Source: Effrenium voratum (taxonomy: Eukaryota > Sar > Dinophyceae > Suessiales > Symbiodiniaceae). From it: a DNA stretch of 64,000 bases. Within the stretch, counting starts at the first letter, position 1. Every line of letters starts with the position of its first letter. The stretch covers positions 457,095-521,094 of the forward strand of contig CAUJNA010002913.1 of assembly GCA_963377175.1 (NCBI GenBank), read 5' to 3'. Under the pieces are notes generated by a model, which saw only the letters and a list, made by a program, of their open reading frames with translations, was not told the DNA's origin and did not search any database. A program made the position numbers and the translations under genes. Positions 46,580 through 57,030 of this stretch are shown in pieces.

Positions 46580-49100
46580 AGGTACCCAGGGGGGATGGGG
46601 TGGAATTCGTGGTGGGGGGGGTGCTTGTCATTTGTGTCGTCCCTTACACGCTTGCTTTGGTTGTTATCAATCATGCCTTGCACATCTCATAGCTTTCTTC
46701 CGCTTCTTCAGGCTCTTCGCAAAGTTTCGTATCTGTACCAAGGAGCTTTTGCTGGGCTGATAGACCCTCAGTACAGCAGATGGCTTCCGGTGTTGCAAGA
46801 GCCGGCTTTGCAAAAGCAGGTCACCAAACGGCAAGAATCTGGCTCGTCCTTCGGCCAGCATCTCGGTGGAACGTACAAAGGTTAAACGTAAACTGGTCGA
46901 TCGCTAAGATGCACAATTCGACTTCCGCACTAGCTGGTTTTGCAGGTTTGCAGAACTGGTCACGGACCAGCCAGCATTCACCACAAGGCACGAAACAAAA
47001 TTTGATTTAAAGGTGGTTAACATGTGTGGGCAAAGGAGTGGAAAGGAGACTGCGAAAAACGCGCGAAAGCACCGGCGCACAGGCGCCCTCAAAGAATTTC
47101 CGAGCTGAATGACAAGGAAAGCCCTGGGTCTCCAAGTCATAATGTTGAGACCTCATGCAATCGCTTGGGAGGCAGGGGAATGGACTGCGTGGGGTCCAGA
47201 AAACACTCAAGGTTTTTGAGGATTCCCTACAGTCATTGAATCTCTTCCGTCAGTGGCCTGTATTCAACAGCAGCTACACCCTCCACAAACCTTAGTCTAA
47301 AATGGTTGGGTGTCTCTCTTGCGTCTACCTCCAAGGTGTGTTGAGGGTTGTCAGCGAGTACGTACCCCATTCAGCATCGGCCGATCCCCGAAACTCCACG
47401 CAGGCAAGTCTGGCCAAACATGTGCAGTTCGCACCATGGAAAATAACCCAAAAACGACCTCATTTGCTGCATCGTCCCTCCCCACTCCCTACTGGCAGCC
47501 ACTCCTGTCTATCATCAGTTTGGTGCGCGCGGTGCCGAAAATCCAAGCTCCATAACCCGAGTGGTTGGGGGGACACCCCAAACGCCTTCGTCTCATTTGC
47601 TCCCTGCAAATACAAAAATGAAATCCCCAACAGAAAGTTCCTCTAACAACTTCCCAGCTCCTTTCACTTCCCGTCCGCGGGCCTTTGGAATTGGCGCAGC
47701 GTGCAGTCCCTTGGCTGGGGTGTGCATGCTCAAAACTGGGCACGCCGGCGAGCCTTGACGCGGTGCAGTTGAACGACTTTCTTGTAGATAAGCAACGGAC
47801 TGCCTGGATATGGCCAGGGGAACCAAACAACTCTTCTGTTTGTGGGACTGGCCGATTCCGCATCACAGCGGAATTGCGCATGCTTCGATGTAAACTGCCA
47901 TGATCAGGGCATCAGTAGTAGTTGTAGATGTGAGGCAGTAGATTCCGAAAGTCCGGCCAGACGGCTCCAGTTGGCCCACAACCGCTGTCTAGCAAGGAGG
48001 ATGTCGATAGACGAAAAAGAGCGGTCCATCTGCACCTTGTCCCACTGTGACCCTCCGGAAGCTGGGATGAAACAGCCAGCCCAGTCCAGCCATGAGCAGA
48101 AGGGGCGCCCACATAAATCACCTTGATCAGGGCACCAGTACCATTTCTCCTTACCAAAAAAGAAACACACACACACACACACACCGGGCGGAACCCTTTG
48201 TCACCCAGGCATGAGCACCAAGATCTTTGCTGAAACATCGGATCTCTGTTGGCGGAACTCTGCGGTGATGCAATGCTATGGAACCAAAACAAAGACAAAC
48301 TGTTGCGTGTTTCAACGCGGAACACTCTCAGTGGTTGGTGGGCATAAACCATTTAGATGTTTAGATGATGTCCGAAGGGCCCCGGAAATGCATTGCAAAG
48401 TCCACTGGTCCCGGTCCCGGCCAAAGCATCGACCTTGGGGCTCCCGGCATCATCGCCCCGGTACACCGAGGAAAGCGGGAACTTCCCAGCCTCCCCAGGC
48501 GAGGCAAGCAATCCTATGGCCAGGAAAAGCCGGCTTTGACCATTGGGACTCGACCGGTTGGAAGCCCAAAAAGCCGCCCGCAAGACCAACCCGGTTGCTT
48601 GACTTATTCAAGCTGTTATGCCCAACGGTTGCTGTAAAACCTCAAACCTCAAACTTGCGGTTCCCAAAACATGGAACCGCGGGCAACCACTGTCCTCACG
48701 AGATGCTTTGGGTTCCATAGTAGAGCACAGGAAGGTATATTGAAAGCACGCGGCTTTCGAACATCCTCAAAATCTCCAAGGGAGCATGCCAAACTTAGCT
48801 CATTCCGAATCGGCAACCCAACTTCTCAATTCACGAGAGTCGACATGTCACTCATGCAAATGTCAAATCAAAAAACAACGTGCAACTTGATCGCATGTGA
48901 CTGCAGAATGCAGGTTGCGCTTAAATCCGGGGGAGCCGCGTTCTACTGGTTGACTCCTTTTGAGCTTCCCTCGAAACACAATCCAAAAGAGTCAATTGTT
49001 GGGCATAACGGCATAACATAATTATTTCGTTTGCTACCCTAAGGCACACGAAAAGAAACCGTGCAATCTTGCCTGCATGGCTCCCCTGTTTCTCAGGCAA
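46580..49100. other. No supportable gene
   Basis: A + strand patch at 47035-47160 (encoding EKRAKAPAHRRPQRISELND) is protein-like but lacks clear splice signals. An (AC)n run lies at 48168-48184. Nothing further. Confidence 0.4.
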
Positions 49101-49106
49101 ACCTAC

Positions 49107-49314
49107 GTATTTGCAGGGTGGCCAAGACGAAAAGCGACGGAAGCCCGGCCACATGGCTGGATCCATGGACGTCCATCCACTCCCAGCCGCTTCCCGCAGC
49201 CTCGATGGCCAGCCGCAACTGCAGCGAGGCTTGGCCCGCCGCGCGGGTGAGGAGCTCCGCCTGCGGCGAGACTTTGGGGAGACGGCGAGATGAGAAGTCG
49301 AGGCGGCGCCATTT
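49107..49314 (-). CDS. Probable 208-nt exon, unknown protein
   Basis: The minus strand shows an unusually good acceptor: a pyrimidine tract of about 45 bases (TTTTTTTTGTTCTCTCC, then TTTTTCTTGTTCCTTACAG) ending at 49315. The exon ends at CAAATAC/GTAGGT, a canonical donor at 49106. The frame starting AAA-TGG encodes, among others, QAELLTRAAGQASLQLRLAI and EAAGSGWEWMDVHGSSHVAG, with very high third-position GC; it starts in phase 0 and ends in phase 1. All three frames are open, so the frame choice rests on codon composition. A frame-shifted reading gives an Arg/Ser-rich segment instead. No neighbour exon could be joined; AG/GCAAGT near 49375 is a possible upstream donor. Confidence 0.5.
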
Positions 49315-49668
49315 CTGTAAGGAACAAGAAAAAGATAGGGGAGAGAACAAAAAAAACACTCTGGCGTGCAGAGGCACTTGCCTGGGGCTAAGTTGAGTTT
49401 TGTTCCGGCTAGATGTTTGTATCGTTCGCCGCCGGACACCCACAAAGGAAAACAAATGTGAATTAATTGGCAGTTTCCTGCTTGAATACGGAGAATAGAG
49501 GCACTTGCTCAAGGAAGGGTGTGCCGTGTCTATCCCTTGCGGAATTCGTTTCCACAAGGGCAGCGCCCTCCAAGCACCGCATTCAGCAGCCCTAGGCATA
49601 CTTAGATCACTGGTCAATGTACATGAAACCCAAAAGGGGTGCCCACAGAAAGTTTCCTCTACAATGAT

Positions 49669-49816
49669 GGTTTTGAGGTTCCATATTCATCTGTGGGGCA
49701 AACATGCTCCGAAGCGCTTCAGTCGCCTCATGAACCCTCCGGAAGGCAACAAGCCGCATTTGTTTGGACAATCTCGCAACATGAGCCCTAAACAATATGA
49801 AACAATATGGGATGTT
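49669..49816 (-). repeat. copia 3' tail, block A
   Basis: About 148 bp found again at 57031-57169 with a few changes and one 10-bp duplication (AAACAATATG, here only). In element orientation it lies distal to block B, beyond the pol reading frame, so it is 3' untranslated or LTR sequence. LTR ends (TG...CA) could not be identified. Confidence 0.8.
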
Positions 49817-50287
49817 CCTGTTGAATCAAGGATAGAACAGCTCGTTGTAGTTGATTCAAGCAATCCCAAACTCAATCCGAGCAATGTCGCTCCCAAGAGG
49901 TAAAGAAAACCGCGCGTCGTCAAGCAAATGGCGGACACACTCCTTTTGAGCCTCGGGCAGCTTGAGCCAAGCCCAGGTGCGTTTCGAGGATTGGTACCTT
50001 TTGGAGAACTGAAACACATGACGCACGCAAACTGTCATGGTTGCAAAAGGAATGAAATTGATGGATGAAAGCTTTGCTTAAGCACAAGTTCATGAGTGTG
50101 TGAAACGGTGGGCAGACATTGTCTACCCTACACGTGACGATTCCTCCTAGCAAACTACACTCAAGGAATCCCTTCTCAGCTAAGCATGCCACACGAAGGC
50201 TACTGATCGGACATGTTTTGTAAGTGATGGTGCATCATTGGCATCGCACCCTGTCAAACATGCAAATTGCTCAGTATTCTTCAACTC
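49817..50287 (-). repeat. copia 3' tail, block B
   Basis: About 470 bp repeated at 56561-57030 at roughly 95% identity. In element orientation it covers the last codons of the RNase H frame (ending near 50180) and the sequence beyond. The left boundary coincides with the start of block A here and with unrelated sequence at 56561. Confidence 0.85.
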
Positions 50288-51151
50288 CCCCTTTCCTGCG
50301 TGCTGGGAAGGAAGGTACTGCATATGCAGCATGTTCAAGGCAGCCGGCCATTTTGCTGGTTCAGCCAGTTGCTTCTCTGTAGCTATGTACCTCAATTGGA
50401 CATGATCATCTTGCAAGACTTCATACACGGAACCTAAGTCTATCTTGTGAGTTTTTGACAAGTGCCTGAGCTTCGGCGAATACCCTGAGTGGGCGATTGC
50501 TACGACCGCTGAATTGTCTTGGTGACAAATCAGATCAATCGGCTTATTAGCAAGTATTTCGCACAACTCTTGGCGTCCAAAGAGATAATTCTGCTTCAGT
50601 TGTGGATCGTGACGATGCAGTTTGTCTGCGGCTTGCCCATGTCAATGGGAAGAATGAGTTTCGCCCTTGGAGGACCAGAACCATCCCGCTCGTCTTGATG
50701 CTCAGTCTCTGACGCATGGTGACATACAAGGGCATTTAAAGGCGTTCCTTTTTAAACCAATACGAAGACTGGAAGATATTGTCAAGGTGTTGACCTCCTA
50801 GTGATGCCATCACTTGCTTGAATTTAGCATCCCAGTGGAATCCGGCTTCTGGATGCCCGTACAAGCTACGGCGTAGCCTGACACAAGGCCGTTTGATATG
50901 TTGGAACTCCTTGGGCGTTCGTTCCATTTGAAATTCCACCCATGTAGGAACTTTAGCGAGCAAATCACTTTGGCCTGCACAACGTCTGACATTTGAGAAA
51001 CATTCCCTTCACAAGATCCATAAGACAAATTTACATTTATCCCAGTCAAACCTGTGGGGCTAACCTTGACACCCTGTAAGACCGCTAGGTTATTAGATTC
51101 ATCCCGAATGTCATCACCTCGAAAAACAATTCTGGCTTTCAGCCGTCTAAG
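50180..51151 (-). pseudogene. Ty1/copia pol fragment (reverse transcriptase + RNase H)
   Basis: Minus strand. The reverse transcriptase part (51151-50740) reads ELRRLKARIVFRGDDIRDES, later PTGLTGINVNLSYG and SDVVQAK, shifts frame near 50975, and continues RPCVRLRRSLYGHPEAGFHW, the conserved copia RT block. The YVDD catalytic box expected further on is absent: the sequence jumps to an RNase H part with WASRRQTASSRSTTEAEL, another frame break near 50560, then ICHQDNSAVVAIAHSGYSP, KLRHLSKTHKIDLGSVYE and a C-terminal tail. No gag, protease or integrase is present. The truncation, deletion and at least two frameshifts show it is dead. It is a retrotransposon remnant. Confidence 0.85.
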
Positions 51152-51529
51152 TTCCGGGTTTCAAAGTGCTTGATTGAAAGAATGGTCATGAGTCTGCCAA
51201 TGTTTTTCTGGCAAGCAAAACATCTCTTGGAACCACTTCATCGTAGGACCAAGTTTGGTTCGCTATCAAACCGTCAGTGGCTGCTTGATAACCCGCATGC
51301 TTCTGCCAATCTCGCCTATCTACCAAGTGATGCGCGCCTAGCAATTTTCGTCAGGTCCAGTACTTAGCAGTGCGTGGAATACACAGCTCAGAAGACACAT
51401 GAAATAAACATGTAACAAATGGCTCAAATAGCAGCAGCTCACCAAATGGAAAGCTGACAATCTCAAACTGCAAGGCTGGTGAATACTGCTCTGGAACACA
51501 CACTCCCGGCGGTCCCAAATGTTTAATAT

Positions 51530-51655
51530 TGAAGATTCTTGAAGAATAGTTTCATCTTAAAAATGTTGCAAGAATCTTAAAATCTTCAAAAATCTGTAAA
51601 AATCTTAAAAATCTTTAAAAAAACCTTAAAAATCTTAAAACTCTTAAACTTCAAA
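51530..51655. repeat. AATCTTAAAAATC dispersed/tandem A-rich repeat
   Basis: AATCTTAAAA, AATCTTCAAAAATC and AATCTGTAAAAATC words recur about ten times in 120 bp with variable spacing. It is the AT-rich counterpart of the other word clusters. Confidence 0.8.
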
Positions 51656-52139
51656 AAAGGAACAACTTGACAAACTGTTGATCAAACTTTTAGAGCCGAG
51701 CCGTGGTAATTCAAAAAGTTGAAACTGAGGCTATACAAGCAGAAAAGAAAACATAAAACAAATGCTTTTCTTGAAACACTCAAAACACATAATCCAAACC
51801 TGCAAACAGTTGGCCCTTAAAGCTTCAAAACCAAAAACACCAAAACCAAACTTAGGTTATACAAACATTGACACATACCGTGATCATGGCTTCGCGAAAA
51901 AGAACAAACATCTTGACAACGTGTGAGTCTCAAATTCTGGCGCGCGCACAAACACTGGAGCAGTCAAGACACATATGTCTGAAAACGCAAAACATGTGTC
52001 AGCTGCGCCAAAAGCTGGATTGTTTTGGCTCTTGCTCAGGGTCACCCAAGTGAAGATTGCTCTGGCGCATGTAGCTTTGCTGCACTGCCATTGCAGTGAA
52101 ACCCACAACTACTTTTTGCCAACCCCATTACCCGCTTGT

Positions 52140-52187
52140 GAAAGAAAAGGCGCCAGAAAAGGCGCCAGACAAGGCGCCAGGGCGCCG
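52140..52187. repeat. AAGGCGCCAG short tandem repeat
   Basis: AAGGCGCCAG-A/C-A occurs three times, followed by GGCGCCGAGC. GGCGCC is self-complementary. The words resemble the AAGCGCC element of the hairpin array 600 bp further on. Confidence 0.7.
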
Positions 52188-52325
52188 AGCTGTATGTTCT
52201 GACTCACGGCCAGGCGGCAAAGCTAGCAAACAAAAAAACAAGCAATAAACATTAGTTCTGTGAAAACAGTTTTGAACCTTCGCAAATGCCGCAAAACCAT
52301 TGCCATCCTAGCCAGCCATGAGGGC

Positions 52326-52541
52326 TCAATGCGGCGGCTTGGGCCTGGGCTTGAACTTCTTCTGCGGCTGCGGCGGCGTCTCGTTCGGCTTCGCGAAGTC
52401 GTCTGCTTCTGTTGCTTGTTCTGTTCTTCTGTTACTTGCAGGGTGAAGTCCTTGAAGGTAAACAGAAGGCTCGACATGGGCAAGGGTCTTTGTTTGATTA
52501 TGTCTTGTTCCTCGCTTGAAGACTTGGATTTCCTGCCACAG
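52326..52541 (-). CDS. Candidate C-terminal exon, Pro/Lys-rich tail
   Basis: After a TAG at 52542-52544, which would serve as acceptor CATTGCATAG-type sequence, the minus strand is open for 71 codons to TGA at 52326. It encodes LWQEIQVFKRGTRHNQTKTL, later ATEADDFAKPNETPPQPQKK and ends FKPRPKPPH. An overlapping frame (KDFTLQVTEEQNKQQKQTTS, then Arg/Ser-rich) is also open. It lies downstream of the decayed coding region at 53705-56560 on the same strand and could be its last part, separated by the hairpin array. Confidence 0.35.
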   Translation of the reverse strand: MWQEIQVFKRGTRHNQTKTLAHVEPSVYLQGLHPASNRRTEQATEADDFAKPNETPPQPQKKFKPRPKPPH

Positions 52542-52737
52542 CTATGCAACGTGCGTGATAAGGCTGAAGATGCCCTTCAAACATGGTTGCTGTATCGTCT
52601 TGTTTGCTCCTGTCTACGCAACTTCTCTAAGTCCGGGCGCCCAAGCGCCGGCAGCAAAAAAGGCTCAAGTCTCAAGGGCCTCAAGCTCGGCTCGCAACAA
52701 AGTGCTCGCAAAACAAAAGCATTGACAAACGCCAAAC

Positions 52738-53325
52738 AAAGACGCTAGCAAGCGCCGAACAGAAGCGCTGACAAGCGCCAAATGAAAAAGCGCTGACGAG
52801 CGCCAGACAAAAGCGCTCACGAGCGCCGAACAGAAGCGCTGACGAGCGCCCGTAACGAAAGCGCTGACAAGCGCCAAACGAAAAAGCGCTGACAAGCGCC
52901 GAACGAAAGCGCTGACAAGCGCCAAACGAAAAAGCGCTGACAAGCGCCAAACAAAAGCGCTGACAAGCGCCAAACGAAAGCGCTGACAAGCGCCAAACAA
53001 AAAAGCGCTGACAAGCGCCAAACAAAAGCGCTGACAAGCGCCAAACGAAAGCGCTGACAAGCGCCGAACAGAAGCGCTGAGAAGCGCCAAACAAAAGCGC
53101 TGACAAGCGCCTGACGAGCGCCAAACAAAAGCGCTGACGAGCGCCAAACACAAGCGCTGACGAGCGCAAAAAAAAAGCGCTGACAAGCGCCAAACAAAAG
53201 CGCTGACAAGCGCCGAACAAATGCGCTGACCAGCGCCAGACAAAAGCGCTGACGTGCGCCAGACGAAAGCAATGACAAGCGCCAAGAAATGAAATGTTTG
53301 ACAAAAGCGCTGCAAAACCGCGCGC
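52738..53325. repeat. Array of about 24 short hairpin units (GCGCTGACAAGCGC)
   Basis: A tandem, slightly irregular array with a 22-26 bp period. The consensus is AGCGCTGACAAGCGCCAAAC plus AAA. Within each unit GCGCT and AGCGC are reverse complements separated by GACA or GACG, so each unit can form a 5-bp stem with a tetraloop. Differences between units fall mainly in the linker (CAAACAAA, CGAACAG, CAGACAAA) and the loop, while the stem is mostly kept. All units face one way. Frames across the array are open but low complexity. Confidence 0.9.
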
Positions 53326-53395
53326 TGACAACAAAATCACTTACAAGCGGAGCTGCGGATAAGCAAATGAGCCAACAACGGTCAAGTAAGAAGTG

Positions 53396-53480
53396 AAGAA
53401 TCGAGCAAAGTCGAGCAGAGTCGAGCAGAGTCGAGCAAAACCGGCAGGGCCCAGAATGAAGTCGAGGAGAGTCGAGCAAG
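53396..53480. repeat. TCGAGCAGAG tandem repeat
   Basis: GTCGAGCAAA/GTCGAGCAGA occurs four times in a row, with two further GTCGAG copies at 53460-53475. Confidence 0.85.
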
Positions 53481-53704
53481 TACGCCCAGCCCGCCACCAG
53501 GAAGCCAGCAAACAACATTTGACCAAACGTATCGAAAATGGTTCACACAACCATGATTTTGCTGATTTAGTGCAATTTGCAAGAAGCAAAGTGTTTCAAT
53601 GGAAATCTCACCGCCTACATGCTCCCAAAAGAAAAATGACACAGCTGCAAAGAAAACAAGCGCTTTTGCCACGGCATCGCCACGCACATAAATGCAACAA
53701 ATGC

Positions 53705-55430
53705 TCAACTGCTAGAAGAGGATGAACTGCTGACACTGCTGCCATCAGCTGCATCTGAGGAAGCAGAGCTTTTGGCCTTTGGCCCAACCTTTCTTCGCTT
53801 TGCGGCTGGCTCAGCTGGTCGAACGGAAGTGGAATCTGGCTCACTTTCGTAATCGCTGGGCAGCTTGTTTGCATCAATCTCAGCTTCAGCAAATTCGCTG
53901 CCATCCTCTCGAAAATTGCATTCGGCCCGCATATGCGCCTCGCGGGTACTGTACTCCAAGCAGGCGTTACACCAAGCCTTAAGCTGCAGCAACACTGCTT
54001 GCTCATCTTCGAATGTTTTGAAAACTCTTGAGCGTGTGCATTTGGTGCTTTTGCCGCTCAAATGTGCGACACAGTCCTCGGGCACGTGGCCTGCCAAGTC
54101 CGTGGCTCCTTGAAAGTCATCAAACAAGGTCCGTAGCGAAATGTTTTCGCGTGTGTCTTGCGGGTTCTTGGCGCAGACACAGCCACCACCTCCGCAGTTT
54201 GTCGGGCTTCCAGAGTCTGAGCGTCTGCGCCAGCTGCCGGTTGCCTGTCTTCCAGAACCGGAGTGTCTGCGCCAGCTGCCGGCTGCCTGTCGCACAGTTC
54301 CCTGCCGCCCTCCACGGGAGCAAGTGCTTTGACAGCAGCTCGGAGTCGTCTTTGCGCTGGCTGACTATCGACTGGCTTGGAGCCACTGTCGTCAACGATT
54401 TCCAAAGTCTGAGTCTGACTGTGCCTGCGGACAGCTTGTGGGTACAAGAGAGCTCGGTAGTAATCTGATTGCTGCAAATGCGAAAACTGCCGAACGCCCT
54501 GCTGAGCAAGTTTTGAAGCGCTGAGCAGAGCCACAAGGTACAGGCGACAGATGGAGCATTTTGCACTGTCACGCAAATACCACAACTTTGGCTCACAGGA
54601 AAGCACATCAAAGTGAGGCGGGTTCTTGCGGTCTTGCTCCGACGCTATCCTCATAGTAAAACCAAGCTCCCGCAGTCTCAGCATCAGCTCCAGAATGGTG
54701 AGATCATTGGCGTCGCGCTCGCTGCCTGGCAGCCGAGTCAAAGCACGTGGGTTTGTCAACACGTGGGTTTGTCGCTATCTTCCCAACTCTGCCAGCAGGT
54801 TGCTCAAGTTGTCAAGATTGCCGTGAACGCGAAGCGGGTCTCATAATGCGCAATAAAGTCCTCGATCAGGTTCCTGCGTGTTGATTCCGCGTGCAAATGT
54901 GAGATACAAACGGCTGTCAAGTCAGGGCAACGATGCTCCAAATCAAGCAGCACAGTTGTATTCAATGGCAACCCTTGCTGAACGTCCGCGCGCCTGTGCC
55001 AATTCAAGCACTGGTCACAGTCGCAGAACACAATAGGTCCCTTGAGGGCCTCAGAACCAGCTTGTCCCCTCAACCCAGGTCGTACCCAGCCTCGGCCTTC
55101 GCGTAATGCCTAGCCCGGTCCGGCAGGTTGATCTGAGGCCGGAACGGCTATGACTCCTCCGCCCTCTTTCTTTTAAGCTGCGATTTCTGGCGTTCGGCGT
55201 TCTTGAGCTGCCCGCTCCAAAGCTGCTCGGACAAAGACGTTCTGATTGTCCTCGGCCTTCAAGAATCGATACTTCTCAGGGTCTTGCACACGAAGAGTCC
55301 TATCGATATACTCCTGTCTTGCTTCCTCAGTCGGCTGTTTGGCCCCCCCCGCCCCCTTCTGTGGGGATCCTGAATACGGATTTGGCAGGGAGCTTGGATG
55401 ACTTGAGTCTTGCTTTAGTATTGCCACTAC
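53705..55430 (-). pseudogene. Frame-disrupted coding region, unknown dinoflagellate-type protein
   Basis: On the minus strand successive open segments look coding but change frame. 55427-55173 includes TEEARQEYIDRTLRVQDPEK and AALERAAQERRTPEIAA. 55073-54804 includes GPIVFCDCDQCLNWHRRADV and DLTAVCISHLHAESTRRN. 54762-54160 includes LTILELMLRLRELGFTMRIA, FDVLSCEPKLWYLRDSAKCS and a repeated RQPAAGAD. 54160-53705 includes SLRTLFDDFQGATDLAGHVP, DEQAVLLQLKAWCNACLEYS and an acidic, Ser-rich end. The breaks near 54790-54830 (beside a 15-bp tandem duplication, CACGTGGGTTTGTCAA) and 54150-54190 look like frameshifts, although introns cannot be excluded. I do not recognise the family. It may be a TE-encoded or multicopy protein. 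Confidence 0.55.
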
Positions 55431-55677
55431 TTAGTTTAGTATTGCCAGCACTTCCTTTTTGGTTGCCACTACTTAGTTTAGTATTGCCAGCACTTCCTGT
55501 TAGGTTGCCACTACTTAGTTTTAGTATTGCCAGCACTTCCTTTTGGGTTGCCACTACTTAGTTTAGTATTGCCAGCGCTTCCTGTTGGGTTGCCGCTACT
55601 TAGTTTAGTATTGCCAGCACTTCCTTTTGGGCTGCCACTACCTTGGTTTAGTATTGCTAGCACTTCCTTTTGGATTT
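55414..55677 (-). repeat. 42-bp minisatellite coding a 14-residue repeat
   Basis: Six copies with period 42 begin TTTAGTATTGCCAGCACTTC on the + strand at 55435, 55477, 55520, 55562, 55604 and 55646, with a half unit at 55414. One unit has an extra T (near 55519) that shifts frame. On the minus strand the unit reads GNTKLSSGNQKGSA with variants NLTGSA and NPKGSA. It is flanked on both sides by decayed coding sequence on the same strand and shares its core with the 30260-30505 array. Confidence 0.9.
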
Positions 55678-55688
55678 CTAACCCACCC

Positions 55689-55796
55689 TTGTTTTTGGAT
55701 GGATTTAAGTAAAGATTTTTGATGGTTGGGGCTTGGGAGCAAATCAGGAATTCTTAGGCTCAGGTCTTGGCCTGGTCCCTGGCTAGGCTTTTAGAT
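55689..55796. repeat. Direct repeat pair, copy 1
   Basis: About 105 bp, starting GTTTTTGGATGGATTTAAGT, repeated at 55948-56056 with very few differences. The copies start 259 bp apart. Confidence 0.9.
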
Positions 55797-55852
55797 TTGG
55801 AGCCCCTTTTAAAACAAGAGGCTAAGATCTGACCTGGGGATCCCACCCAATT

Positions 55853-56560
55853 CTAAGACTGGACATTAAACATGGTACCCAAACAGTGCCCCCTTAAAGT
55901 GGATAAGGCCCCCTTGTGGGCAACCCCCTTTGCAGGACTGTTTGGGGCTTGTTTTTGGATGGATTTAAGTAAAGATTTTTGATGGTTGGGGCTTGGGATC
56001 AAATCAGGAATTCTTAGGCTCAGGTCTTGGCCTGGTCCCTTGCTAAGCTTTTGAGTCAGATTTTGTTCAACGGGATTTTTTTGGGTTCGAACTTGACAGA
56101 AATCATGGTACCGAAGTTTAAGCCGGGGAAACTTGACATAATTCAAACTACCGATATTAAACCAGGTGCAACATTAAGGCCCGCCCACTCCTTCGGTGGC
56201 TCTCGTACAGCAGCTACAGGTTCTGGTTCCGGTAACCTGAATGATCGCACTTCAAAAGTGTTCCTTGGGGCGACAGTCCCGGCTGTTGAAGAAGATGCAG
56301 ATGCGGAATGCGATTCTTCAGCGACTGTGGGCACTGAGTAATACAACTCCACCGGCAGGTTCAAGTGCTTAATTCGATCAAGTAGAATTACTTTACGATC
56401 CGAGTCCCACGCTGCCAAGACTTGCCTCAGTATTGTCGCCTTCTGACTTGCGCCCCTCTTACCAGATCTTTGCTACTTGAACAGCTCCCACAAATTGTCC
56501 GGAATGGGGAGGTTCGCCTTCACAATCCAGTACCAGCTAAGAGCCGCTTACGGCTGATAA
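55853..56560 (-). pseudogene. Decayed coding segment upstream of the minisatellite
   Basis: Minus strand. A frame runs from 56536 with WYWIVKANLPIPDNLWELFK, a single in-frame TAG, then GASQKATILRQVLAAWDSDR, later HLNLPVELYYSVPTVAEES and a Pro/Glu-rich part to about 56143. A second frame at 56146-55853 encodes KLRYHDFCQVRTQKNPVEQN and DLIPSPNHQKSLLKSIQKQA. The first frame starts abruptly where the retroelement block B copy begins (56561), so the insertion probably cut the gene. Together with 53705-55430 this may be one ancestral reading frame. Function unknown. Confidence 0.45.
55948..56056. repeat. Direct repeat pair, copy 2
   Basis: Second copy of the 55689 repeat. It diverges after CTTGCTAAGCTTTTGAG. 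Confidence 0.9.
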
Positions 56561-57030
56561 CCTGTTGAATCAAGGATAGAACAGCTCGTTGTAGTTGATT
56601 CAAGCAATCCCAAACTCGATCCAAGTAATGTCGCTACCAAGAGGTAAAGAATACTGCGCGTCGTCAAGCAAATGGCGGACGCACTCCTTTTGACCCTCGG
56701 GCAGCTTGAGCCAAGCCCAGGTGCGTTTGGAGGATTGGTACCTTTTGGAGAACTGAAACACATGACACATGCAAACTGTCATGGCTGCAAAAGGAATGAA
56801 ATTGATGGATGAAAGCTTTGCTTAACCACGAGTTCATGAGTATGTGAAACGGTGGACAGACAACGTCTACCTTACACATGACGATTCCTCCTAGCAAACG
56901 ACACTCAAAGAATCCCTTCTCAGCTAAGCATGCCACATGAAGGCTACTGATCGGACATGTTTTGTAAGTGATGGTGCATCATTGGCATCGCACCCTGTCA
57001 AACATGCATATTGCTCAGTATTCTTCAACT
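56561..57030 (-). mobile_element. Second copy of copia tail block B
   Basis: Matches 49817-50287 over about 470 bp. It begins CCTGTTGAATCAAGG and ends CAGTATTCTTCAACT. The copy includes the last codons of the RNase H frame (LKNTEQYACLTGCDANDAPS) but none of the catalytic part. Confidence 0.85.

Noticed and set aside
52738..53325. CRISPR array
   Set aside because: Repeats are about 23 bp with no unique spacers, units are contiguous, and there are no cas genes; this is a tandem hairpin minisatellite in eukaryotic DNA.
52665..53518. Minus-strand frames of 216-233 codons (Phe-Gly-Ala-Cys-Gln-Arg repeats)
   Set aside because: They are translations of the hairpin array in shifting frames, with no consistent coding frame across units.
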